DNA from: Vicia villosa
Lineage: Eukaryota; Streptophyta; Magnoliopsida; Fabales; Fabaceae
Direction of reading: 5' to 3'
NCBI RefSeq assembly: GCF_029867415.1
Contig: NW_026705909.1
Span: 124,001-188,000, forward strand
DNA: 64,000 bases
Shown: in pieces, positions 1-9,143 of the stretch
How the letters are laid out: each line of letters begins with the position of its first letter
Numbering within the stretch: position 1 is the first letter of the stretch
The notes under the pieces: generated by a model
Told to the model about the DNA's origin: nothing
The model's input: only the letters and a program-made list of their open reading frames with translations
Databases searched by the model: none
Made by a program: the position numbers and the translations under genes

Positions 1-123
1 CCTAGGAATAGCCTATGCGGATTTAAGGGTGATATTAGACCCTTGTGAACTCCTTGCAAGATAGATGCTATGACACGCCAATGGAAATCCCTTAGCTTAG
101 GGAGTACGCAGAAGGTAGCGGCT

Positions 124-1010
124 GGTGACCGTTCAAGACAGTCACCACATCTCATGGCCATCGAGAGGTCGTTCGACGTGTACCAATGAAGTTGTCCCTC
201 GTGGGAAGATTCTCTATGCGGAACACAACCTATCTAAGGATGATATTGGATGAAGAGAAATCCCTACGGGCTAGGGATGAAAGATGTACAGATAGAAATC
301 CCAAACCCCACAAGTTAGAGGGTGTGCGGGAATAAGCACGGGGTGACCGTTCAAGACAGTCACTAGATCTCATGGCCATCGAGAGGCCAATCGACGTGCG
401 TTAATGAGGACGTCCTTCAGGGGAAGGACACGTCGTTGTAAAAACATATGGACGAGAAAAGAAAGTCCCTATAGGCTAGGGAGTACGGAGGGGTAAACAC
501 AGGGTGACCGTTCAAGACAGTCACTAAGTCTCATGGCCATCGAGAGGCCAATCGACGTGCGTTAATAAAGATGTCCTTCGTATGAAGGACGCAATTTTTT
601 AGAAATACAATCCCTACAGGCTAGGGATAAAAGATGTAGGCGCGGGGTGACCGTTCATGACAGTCACTAAGTCTCATGGCCATCGAGAGGCCAATCAACG
701 TGCATAAATGGAGGTGTCCTTCATACGAAGGATGCGGTTTTAGAAGTAGAATCCCTACAGGCTAGGGAGTGCGTAGATGTAAGCACGGGGTGACCGTTCA
801 AGGCAATCACTAGATCGCATGGCCATCGAGAGGCCAATTGACGTGCGTAAACGAAGATGTCCTTCGTGGGAAGGATACGTAGTTGTAAGAATACAAAGAT
901 ATAAAAAGAAAATTCCTACAGGCTAGGGGTGCGTAGATGCAGGCGCGGAGTGACCGTTCATGACAATCACTAGGCTCATGGCCATCGGGAGGCCAATCAA
1001 CGTGCATAAA
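124..1010. repeat. Diverged tandem repeat, six copies, 143-218 bp spacing
   Basis: The core GGTGACCGTTCAAGACAGTC recurs, with changes, at about 124, 342, 503, 646, 789 and 949. Each is followed by a CTCATGGCCATCGAGAGGCC block, a CGACGTGCG-like block and a GTCCTTC..GAAGGA hairpin-like block. Spacings are 218, 161, 143, 143 and 160 bp, so copies differ by indels. It lies in the leader of the minus-strand Tat/Ogre-like element. Confidence 0.8.
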
Positions 1011-1915
1011 TGTAGATGCCCTTCGTGGAAAGGACATGGTCTTGGAAATAGAGTCCCTGCAGGCCAGGGAACACGTAGGAACACCTGCAAAATTAAAACG
1101 CATGACGCTCGCAGTATACAAATTGTAAAAACATAATAAACACATAAGCACATAAGCCCTAGGTTTATAGGTTCGACGTAACGGCTTAGGGTGCCTACCC
1201 TTCCCATTGGTATATTCTAGAAGGTCTCATGGGGTCGTTCGTAGCCGCCGATACTTTTTGTCTCTTTGGATTTTAGAACAACTCATTCATCCATGAGGTT
1301 CGAGTTTTAGGGGTAGGTTCCCAGAGAGATCAGCCAGATACCAAGTCCAGCCCTCAACAAGGTCAAGCCTCGTATCAGACATTTCCGAATATTCAACCCA
1401 CTCTGAGTGGAATTATAATAAGACTCGTAGGCGATGTAATTCCCCTCTGGTCTTAAATATAATTCCCACGCTTAGGTTTTAACGACAATTTATATATAAC
1501 CCAGAAATATACAGTAAAACAAGTAAGCATTTAAATAAACATTTATTTAAATTACTATAAAAATTACTGTAAATAAAAACCGTAAATAAATAAATAAATT
1601 AAATTAAATTTAAATATTTAAAAAAACCTGATCCCCAAGTCCTTCCATTTGTAGCTCCAAAAATGCGGTACAACAATAAATATTAACGGAAACAAATATT
1701 CATTTAAATCGTCGTAAATAATTATTGTAAATGGAGATTGTAAGTAAATAAATAAATAAATAAAAAGATATTTAAATAAAAATTAAAAAAACCCAAAATC
1801 CAAATCCTGGCAAATCAACCAAACCCTAAAAAAGTTCGGCAAAACCTAAAAAGTTCGCCAAAAACCTAAACCCTGCCAAAACCTATAGGAGCATAATAAT
1901 TCACCATTAAGTGTA

Positions 1916-1933
1916 TCCCCAGCAGAGTCGCCA
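1916..1933 (-). other. Primer-binding site (tRNA-Arg type) of the minus-strand element
   Basis: The plus strand reads TCCCCAGCAGAGTCGCCA, so the minus strand reads TGGCGACTCTGCTGGGGA. That matches the 3' end of a plant tRNA-Arg including CCA, the primer described for Ogre elements. It is two bases from the LTR end at 1936 and identical to the site at 19072-19089. Confidence 0.85.
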
Positions 1934-1935
1934 AC

Positions 1936-4414
1936 TGTAGCAACCTGCCCTAAAAATTAGCTTTTAGAGTCGCCACCTATTCTACCAAGGCGAATAGGAA
2001 ACCTTATGCAGTTAAGAGATTCGGGGTAAGTTATTATAATCAGGTCGAGGGAAGGTGTTAGGCACCCTCAACCCTTTCCTATGGCTTTGAATCTAAGGTA
2101 ACAGTTTAATGGCTAAAATTATTAAAGGTTTATAGCTAAGGAAATGAACAGGGGAAAAGTGAGATTTTGGGGAAGGGGACTCGCCTTGTTACCAAGTGCC
2201 TACGTATCTCCTTATGGAGAATCAGAGTCAACGTAGTTCGGGCACAGGGTTGTACGCCTTTGAATTAGATTTGATATGGTTTGAAGTTGTTTTAAAGGCT
2301 TTTTGAATGGCCTTATCGTAGTTTTGAGATGCGAAGTTCGCAAGGTATTTTGAATTACCTTATCGTAGATTTGAAAATCGCAGTATCGAAGAAATGAAAG
2401 TCTGTAGTGTCGTGGTTTAGTGTGTTTTGAATGTTTGGGCGTACAACCCTGATTTAATATGTCACCGTTAGTTGCGATGATCAATAGGTTTGATCATTAT
2501 AGTTAACGGATTAATGAGGTATTGCTGGTTACTCTAACCGATAGATTCGATCGTCGCGGGCAGCAAATAAAATGTATTTTAAATTTTGTATATTTTTATC
2601 TCTTGCCTAATGCGACTAATAGATTTAGTCGGGTCGAGAAGAGAATTAAACAAAGGATCAATTAAAATTATTTCTCGTCAATGCGACTAAGAGGTTTAGT
2701 CGGATTGGGGAGAAAATTATATTAATCAAGATTTTTTTGTGATTTTCAATAATTAAATTAATTAAGTCGAATAATCGACATATCCGAGATAATCCTAAAT
2801 AATTCTAAATCCTAATTATGGTCCTAAACCTAATTTATATGCTAATCCTAGTTTAAATAAAATAACTAAACCAAATATAATTAACTATTAATTAATCTAA
2901 ATAATTAGATAAAAGAACCTGAGCAGGATCTGATGTGGTGTCCCTTTTGCAGTCCATGATAGGCCCTCAACCTTGTGCATGTTAGATCAGATTTATAGGA
3001 GATTTGATGGTGATAATTGAGGGTGCATCATAGAGCATGTGGGGAAGCAGCGCACTGGATCTGAGAGTGTTAATGTGCTAAAAACATTTGTCTTGGACAG
3101 GATTCGAACCTGAGCCTTGTAGTTTACAAAGGGAAACATTATCCCATGGTGCTGCATGCCAGTGGTTGTTAGTGGTATGGAAAATATATGCTATATAATA
3201 ACACAACACACAAACTAAATAAAATAAAAAAGTCAAACAAGTGGGTCGCATTCTGGTATGACCAGCCAATCGCATGGAGGGAGAGGAAATGTTATTCTCT
3301 TTTCCTTCTTCAAGACAAATCTTCTCCTCCCCTCTCACGCTATTTCTTAAACAGAAGAAGGAAAAAAAAGAAAAAAAAATCCTCTTTCCAATATGAATCT
3401 CGCAGCGATGCCGGTGGTAGGAGGTTGCGCGTGTCGCGATCGGAGGCGTCTGTGGGTTACGGCCGATGATGCGTGACCGGGGCTGCGGTTGAAAGATGGC
3501 CGCCGATAGTAGAGTCGTGGTGGCCAGCGGCGAACAGGGTGGTGACCTCCTTGACGTGGTGGCTTGAATGGGTGCCGCCGATTGCGTGGTCGCGGCGGGG
3601 AACTGTGTGCGGAGGTCCTGTCTTACGGCTCGTCTTCTTCCTCGGAGTTGTTTCGGCAAGGTGGAAGATCGGGGGAGATTGAAGCGCGGCGGTCGAACTG
3701 GGAGCATGTCGGTTTCCGGTTACGCTCCTCTGCCTTTCATCTGCAAAACAAACTTCTTGAACTCTTGATGTTGTTAGTGTCTTTTAGAATTTCTGGCTTA
3801 TGGTTGAAAATTTTCTGTAGTAATTGGGTGTATATGGGATAGAAAATGATGGTGAGAGTTTGTTAATAATGGTTTTTTGTGATAATTGGGAGAGTAGAAT
3901 TGTATGTGAAAAGGTGTGAGGGAAAATTAGGTGTTCCAAAAATGTCCGTCCAAAAAAATTCCCCCCTTGGTGTACAAAAAAAATATCCATTTATAATAGT
4001 CAAAGTTAGGGTTTTCTACACCTAATGGACCTATTGCCCAACTAATTAATTAACTAATTATATTACTGATAATAATAATTGAAAATAATAATAATGATAA
4101 TCCTAATAATATTAGAATTAACATTAATAATAATTAAGAAAATATTAATTAATAAAATATTAGTTAATAAGTTTATAATAATAATTATATCAAATAATAG
4201 TTAATAGATTATTGTAGAAAAATGAAGATCCAAACCTTAGTGTGATAGATTGGGCCAAATAATTGGGCTCAAAATTTATACATCTAAATTTAATTGATAG
4301 GTTTCATAAGAGCGTGGGTTTGACAATAGGAATGTCAAACCCCGTGACTCTTAATTTTGACACTTGGTGAATTAAAAAAACATGAATTGATCGGGCAAAT
4401 TTTGGGGTATGACA
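1936..4414 (-). mobile_element. 5' LTR (2479 bp) of the minus-strand Tat/Ogre-like element
   Basis: On the plus strand it starts TGTAGCAACC and ends GGTATGACA. In its own orientation it is TGTCATACC...GGTTGCTACA, flanked inside by the primer site. The start TGTCATACCCCAAAATTTG matches the LTR start at 31721 and 44683. A copy of the primer-site start (AGAGTCGCCA on plus) lies at 1966-1975. The next five bases, CCTGC at 4415-4419, should be one half of the target duplication; the other half is outside the window. Open frames within it, including a 209-codon one at 3078-3707 minus, are not conserved-looking and are taken as chance. Confidence 0.82.
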
Positions 4415-5031
4415 CCTGCAACCCCAAATCTACAGAAAAACAACATTCTACACATTCCAATTACCCACAAATCATACTAGCACAAATTTTAGGAAATGGA
4501 ACACACATACAACACGAAATACACATCATAATACACCCATTAAGCATCAATTGAAGCCATAACAACACAAATATCATAGATTCAACCAAAATGATCAATC
4601 ATCATACAATTTGACTCAAATCCCTAAATCTATCATATGACTCAATCGATACGAATTCTACATCTATTCTATGCTATCAACCCCTAACCCGATAATAGAT
4701 GCTAATCAGATAAGTCCCCCCTTACCTTAACCAAGTTCTTGAATGAGTCTTCTTCCTCTTTGGTTTTCCTTCACGTTCTTCAGCTCTTCCTCTTTCAGCT
4801 TCTGTTTTTACTTCCCCACTTCCTTTCTCTTATTTTCCTTATTTTATGAAAAACATAAAATTAGAAATGGGCTCCTTCACAATTACACCCCCACATTACT
4901 AATTCCACCATATGGCCCAACAACTTAACATTTTATATTTCTTTCCACATAATTTCAATAAAATGCTAATTTAAATTAATTAATTTAAAACTTAATTAAA
5001 TTAATTAAATAAGAAATTTTGGGATGTTACA
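4415..5031 (-). mobile_element. Minus-strand LTR remnant interrupting a copia relic
   Basis: The plus strand ends GGGATGTTACA at 5031, so on the minus strand it begins TGTAACATCCC, a typical gypsy LTR start. It abuts a copia integrase relic with GTAAC at 5032-5036 as the likely target half. Its other end is hidden by the Tat/Ogre-like element that begins at 4414. No coding region is seen. A similar A+T-rich LTR end lies at 53898. Confidence 0.55.
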
Positions 5032-5565
5032 GTAACTCCTTTAGACATGTTCCCAATTACATTTGTATTGGATAATCTTTTGTACGCCTCTATTATTTTT
5101 TAGACTCTTGTATTTCTGGTTGAGTAATTGCATTTTTTTATTTGGTCTTCAGTTATGACTTCATCATTATTGTTATTCTGTGTTGGTTCTGAATTGCCTT
5201 CCATATTTGTTCTTTCGAGAATACCTGCACAATCAATAACTTCTATAATTTTGGGGTTAGTTTCATCAAAGGTAACATGGATTGATTCTTCCGTTGATTA
5301 GTTTTTTGTGTTATAAATTCTAAGAGCTTTGTTAGACGTGAAATATCCTATGAATATGCCTTCATTAATTTTTGCGTCAAATTTTCCTAAGTTATCTTTT
5401 CTATTATTATGGATGTAGCATTTGCACCCAAAGACATGGAATTGAAAGATATTTGGTTTTCTCTCCTTGTGTAACTTATAGGGCGTTTGCTTTAGAATGG
5501 TTCGTATCAAGACTGGATTTATTGATTCATGAAAAGCATTTTTGAAGATTAGAATAACCAACAAA
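5032..5565 (-). pseudogene. Ty1/copia integrase remnant
   Basis: An open stretch at 5298-5564 (minus, 88 codons) reads like the C-terminal part of a copia integrase: a TPYKLHKERKPNI segment, FGCKCYIHNNRK, GKFDAKINEGIFIGY and the SNKALRIYN end are family hallmarks. Past its stop the same strand continues down to 5032 with further copia-like residues (an ESIHVTFDE-like segment), broken by stops and frame changes. The catalytic core and LTRs are missing. It is a dead fragment, cut on its left by the LTR remnant ending at 5031. Residue positions relative to a full protein cannot be given. Confidence 0.8.
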
Positions 5566-5609
5566 AGACATATTTAAAAATCAAAATGATTATTTTATAG
5601 ATTAAATTT

Positions 5610-5917
5610 AGGCTTAAATAGTCTTTTGTTCCTTGTAAGATGGCGTGTTTTTTATTTCCGTCCATGTATCTTATTTTTTTCGAAAATGGTCCCTATATGT
5701 TAAAATCCTTTTAGTTTTAGTCCCTAATATTAAAATCTACACGAAAATTCAAAGGAAAATCCACAAGAAATCTGCAGATTTTTCCTGCAAATTTTCACTT
5801 TAGGAACTAAAATCAAATGAAATTTAACATTTGAGGACTTTATCTCCTAAAATAAAAATACAGGGACGAAAAACAAAAACACGCTAATTTACAGGGACCA
5901 AAAGACTATTTAAGCCT
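5610..5917. mobile_element. MITE with AGGCTTAAATAGTCTTTTG termini (308 bp)
   Basis: The left end AGGCTTAAATAGTCTTTTGT and the right end ACCAAAAGACTATTTAAGCCT are inverted repeats. Inner arms with GGTCCCT/AGGGACC-like blocks also pair. This terminus is common among Mutator-like MITEs of legumes. No clear target duplication is visible. It lies about 500 bp upstream of the lectin promoter. Confidence 0.75.
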
Positions 5918-6446
5918 TTGAATAATACAATTTTCAAAGAGTGCATGATCTGAATCTCTATAAAATTCTTTAAATATTGATTTGAATTATGATGTTGATT
6001 TTTTTTAGTGCACTTTCTAATTGTTTTTCCTAAAATATGAAAATCTCAGATTTCTTTAATTAAGCTTGCACTATATTTTATACTTTCTCTGAATGTCACT
6101 CCTAACCAATAATTATTTTAATGAGTGTTGCTTTAAACAAAGTGCATAAATGTTAGAGAAAAGAGAGGGTGCTCTTATTGTGTAAAATTAATTACCGTAT
6201 TCTGTTAAGTCATATTATAAATTTTATAATATTTTTATGATTTATTATTTTAAAATATTTTGATTGGTTGTATATAAGACTTCTGTATACTGACATTGCA
6301 GTATTATTAAACTTAAATGTTATTCTGTCATTTTCTAGTAAATATTTTACCATGAAAAGATGTTTATCCATAAGATAAGATTACTCTTCACAAGAATTGT
6401 CAAATATTTGTAATTAAATATGATGGCAAAAGCAAACCGTACTGCT
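5918..6446. other. A+T-rich upstream region of the lectin gene
   Basis: No coding region, inverted repeat or known element is recognised between the MITE and the TATA box. It presumably holds the distal promoter of the lectin gene, but no specific regulatory motif can be assigned with confidence. Confidence 0.4.
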
Positions 6447-6456
6447 TATATATATA
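6447..6456 (+). promoter_or_regulatory. TATA box of the lectin gene
   Basis: TATATATAT lies about 65-70 bp upstream of the ATG at 6520. This spacing gives a transcription start near 6480 and a leader of roughly 40 bases, normal for legume lectin genes. Confidence 0.6.
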
Positions 6457-6519
6457 GATGTGAGAAACCAACAATCCTCATTCATAACTTGGTATCAAAA
6501 CCTCATATACAGTACCATC

Positions 6520-7299
6520 ATGGCTACAAACCTTCCAACTCAGAAACTATTTTCTCTTGTTTCACTCATCTTTCTCTTGTTACCAACAAATCTCAACCCA
6601 GCACAAGCACTGTCCTTCAATTTCACCAAACTCACCCATAGTGATTCTATTTCTAACGTCATCCTACAAGGTGATGCCCAGTTTTTACCCAGTGGAGTCT
6701 TAACACTGACAAGACGTTCACCATTTCCTCCAGGTGAATATTTTGCATCTACAGGTCGTGCCCTAACTACCATTCCCATACCGCTTTGGGACAATGCTAC
6801 GGGCGAAGTGGCGAGTTTCGTCACTTCCTTTACCTTCGACATAGAGACGACCAGAGATTCTCCAACTAATGGATTGATCTTTTTTATTGCACCAGTAGAT
6901 AGTGTGATTCCCAACAACTCAAATGGTCCGTATCTGGGAGTAGTTGATAGCAAAACTTCAATAAATCAATTTGTTGGTGTAGAGTTTGATCTTTACTCCT
7001 ATTCATGGGATCCCGAAACGAGACATATTGGAATCGACATCAACTCTTTAATTTCGACCAAGACCGTGAGATACAACTGGGAGAATGGTTCATTCACAAG
7101 AGTAAGTATAATCTATGACTCTCCTTCTAACGCATTGACTGCTATTGTCTTTTATGAGAATAATCAATTTTCCACCATTGCTCAAGTCATTGATTTGAAA
7201 ACTGTGCTCCCGGACGCGGTTAGAGTTGGTCTATCTGCTACTTCAGTAACTGATGTATCCTACAACATCCATTCATGGTCATTCACATCAGACTTGTAA
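6520..7299 (+). CDS. Legume lectin precursor, secreted; sugar-site residues altered
   Basis: Single exon, 259 codons, as usual for legume lectins (about 250-285 aa). Residues 1-30 form a signal peptide (hydrophobic run FSLVSLIFLLLP, cleavage after AQA likely). The mature protein begins LSFNFTK. Family blocks are present: TGRA (78-81), VASFVTSFTF (97-106), FFIAPVD (121-127), YLGVVD (138-143), GVEFD (153-157), HIGIDINS (169-176) and the C-terminal HSWSF. Metal ligands E155, D157, D164 and H169 are kept. The invariant sugar-binding Asp is N117 (TNG for the usual ADG). The metal-sugar loop is one residue short and lacks its Asn (LYSYS between D157 and W163). Sequons occur at N34, N92, N132 and N189. 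The protein probably enters the secretory pathway and ends in vacuole or wall; ordinary monosaccharide binding looks unlikely. An ATG-less extension upstream to 6460 is in frame, but the ATG at 6520 gives the signal peptide. It resembles non-seed lectins more than seed agglutinins. Confidence 0.93.
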   Translation: MATNLPTQKLFSLVSLIFLLLPTNLNPAQALSFNFTKLTHSDSISNVILQGDAQFLPSGVLTLTRRSPFPPGEYFASTGRALTTIPIPLWDNATGEVASFVTSFTFDIETTRDSPTNGLIFFIAPVDSVIPNNSNGPYLGVVDSKTSINQFVGVEFDLYSYSWDPETRHIGIDINSLISTKTVRYNWENGSFTRVSIIYDSPSNALTAIVFYENNQFSTIAQVIDLKTVLPDAVRVGLSATSVTDVSYNIHSWSFTSDL

Positions 7300-7327
7300 A
7301 CATCTACTACAAGCTATGTCTAATATT

Positions 7328-7470
7328 ACTAGCAGCTTGTAATAAATAACTACTATTTTAAATAATGATCTTGCTTATATATTACTAGCAGCTTGTGTAA
7401 TAAATAACTACTATTTTTAAATAAAGAATATGCTTCAACCTGTTCGCTAGAAGCTTGTAATAAATTTCAG
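7328..7470 (+). repeat. Short direct repeats with poly(A) signals in the lectin 3' flank
   Basis: TACTAGCAGCTTGT followed by AATAAATAACTACTATTTT occurs at about 7327-7361 and again at about 7381-7418. A shorter form (GCTAGAAGCTTGTAATAAAT) follows near 7448. Each copy carries an AATAAA-type signal, so the lectin mRNA may have alternative 3' ends. Confidence 0.7.
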
Positions 7471-7757
7471 ATTTTTCTGCTTCTTAACTTTGCAAATAAG
7501 TGTGCCTTTAAGTGACTTGGACGTTAAATTTCAGCCCCTTTCCACAGCTTCGAAGCACAAATCCATCACAGCAAGGCATAACCGAATAGGCGCCTTCTGT
7601 GATAATCGACTTCTGATTTATACGAATTCCACATAAAACATTTGGTTCTGGATGGCTTTTGATTCCTTAGTTTGTGGTTCTTTAGTAGCTGCTTCTCGGC
7701 CTTTGGTTCTTCCGATGGTTTTCGGTTATGAGTATCAACTTTTGGATGGTATTATCA

Positions 7758-8243
7758 CCATGGTTTTAAATTGCGGATGCGGTTAGGGGCACTGCCGTTG
7801 CGGATATTGCGGTTACTGCGATGCAGATTGTAGTCGTTGCAGCGTGAATTTATTTTTAAAACATACAATATTATACTTTATTATTTAATTTATATTCCAC
7901 ATGCCTTCCATTTTTTCTCTAATTTTTCATATATATCTCATTAATAATTCGTCATCACTTTAAAAATCACTAATCCATTCAAAACATACATTAAATAATT
8001 AAAAATCGAAAGAAAGATTAAATGATTTTTTGCTAGCAATGTATAATCTATTGCAGACTGATGCGATCCGATGTGGATTGTTCCGGTGTTATGATGCGGT
8101 CGTTACGATATTATGATGCAATTTTTAATATGATTTACGATCATACCACAACTACAAGCTGATGCGGATGTGGACACTACCGTAACCGCAATATTACGGC
8201 TGCATGATGAAGTCCATGATGAAGTCGGCAATTTAAAACCATG
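7758..8243. mobile_element. MITE with CATGGTTTTAAATTGC termini (about 486 bp)
   Basis: The left end CCATGGTTTTAAATTGCGG and right end GCAATTTAAAACCATG are inverted repeats. Subterminal blocks rich in GATGCGG/CCGCA also pair. ATTATCA occurs directly outside both ends (7751-7757 and 8244-8250), a 7-9-bp duplication consistent with a Mutator-type MITE. No transposase is encoded. Confidence 0.8.
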
Positions 8244-8664
8244 ATTATCAGATTCACTAGGCAATTGTACAAATGCGAGTAATACTAAAATATTATGTTG
8301 ACTAAAATTGGCTCTTGCAATTTAGAACTGCCACAAGTAACATCAAATATTGGTGACCTTGCATGGAATATGTGTGTGATAAATGGCTCTTGCTTCTCCG
8401 AAATAGCCACAGGATGATATCGATGTGATAGAAGGAAGATCACGATGCCTCTTGTTTCTCAGAAGTAGCCACAGGATAACATCAACCGGTAACCTCCTAC
8501 ATGATCTAATATGGATATTTTGTGATAGACACACTTTGAAAGCATTACATTTGAGAAAGCGTAACATAAACGACTATGCGGTGTATTACACCTACTGTTA
8601 GGAAAAAAGATCCAGCAGATTTCAACACAAGCTCCATTTTAGATAAATTCATAATATTTTATTT
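8244..8664. other. Intergenic DNA with a weak internal duplication
   Basis: A phrase (GCTTCTCCGAAATAGCCACAG / TTTCTCAGAAGTAGCCACAG) occurs twice, near 8390 and 8455, each followed by GATGATATC- or GATAACATC-like bases. No gene is recognised. Confidence 0.4.
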
Positions 8665-9143
8665 TAGATTAAATATATTTTTAATCCCTATAAAATAGTA
8701 AATTTTATTTTTGGCACTTGTAAAAATAAATGGCATGTTTTGTTCCCTACAAAATTATAATGCTCCCTACTGTTAATGTGTATTTTTAAATGATTGTTTT
8801 GCAGACATTTTTAGAGTGTTTTAAAAAATTCCTTGAAAAAAAAACTCAAAATTTAATTTTTAAGTCGAGATTTTTATTACTTTTATCATTAATTTTTGAA
8901 ATTTAAAAAATTCATATTTAATTCTCCGCATTTTAAAAAATTCTAAAATTTGATAAATAAATATTTCACAGTATTATAAACATGTATAAAAAAATTATTC
9001 AAAATTTATAAATTAAAGGGTAATTAAACAGTTTTTAAAATTTAAGAAAATAGTAGGGATTAAAACTGCATACATAAAAATTTTAGAAGAACTAAAAATT
9101 CAGGGTTATATATTTATAGAGACTCCATGCATATTTAACCCTT
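8665..9143. mobile_element. Degenerate MITE with TTAAATAT...ATATTTAA termini
   Basis: The left end TAGATTAAATATATTTTTAA with TCCCTATAAAA, and the right end (TAGAGACTCC...ATATTTAACCCT), resemble the widespread legume MITE that begins GGTTAAATATGTTTTTGGTCCC. The arms are imperfect, so it is an old copy. It encodes nothing. Confidence 0.55.

Larger units (their letters stand above)
1..1935 (-). mobile_element. Internal region of a minus-strand Tat/Ogre-like LTR retrotransposon, cut by the window edge
   Basis: On the minus strand this is the DNA just downstream of the 5' LTR at 1936-4414, since the primer-binding site at 1916-1933 sits two bases from that LTR. It holds a diverged tandem repeat (124-1010) and about 900 bp of untranslated-looking DNA (1010-1915), A+T-rich towards the primer site. 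No gag or pol reading frame is visible; short open frames here are not coding. The rest of the element lies to the left of the window. The tRNA-Arg primer site and the LTR start TGTCATACCCC suggest the Ogre/Tat lineage of Ty3/gypsy. Confidence 0.75.

Noticed and set aside
3095..3160. tRNA-like sequence on the minus strand (B-box GGTTCGAATCC and a partial A box about 44 bases apart)
   Set aside because: The acceptor arms do not pair and the T stem is imperfect, so it is not a tRNA gene. A SINE head or chance match inside the LTR remains possible but unsupported.
3078..3707. 209-codon minus-strand open frame and overlapping plus-strand frames
   Set aside because: Located inside a retrotransposon LTR, Arg/Ser/Pro-rich low-complexity, with no recognisable domain.
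6460..6519. Upstream extension of the lectin reading frame
   Set aside because: Adds a segment before the signal peptide without an ATG start and overlaps the expected transcription start; the ATG at 6520 gives a normal precursor.
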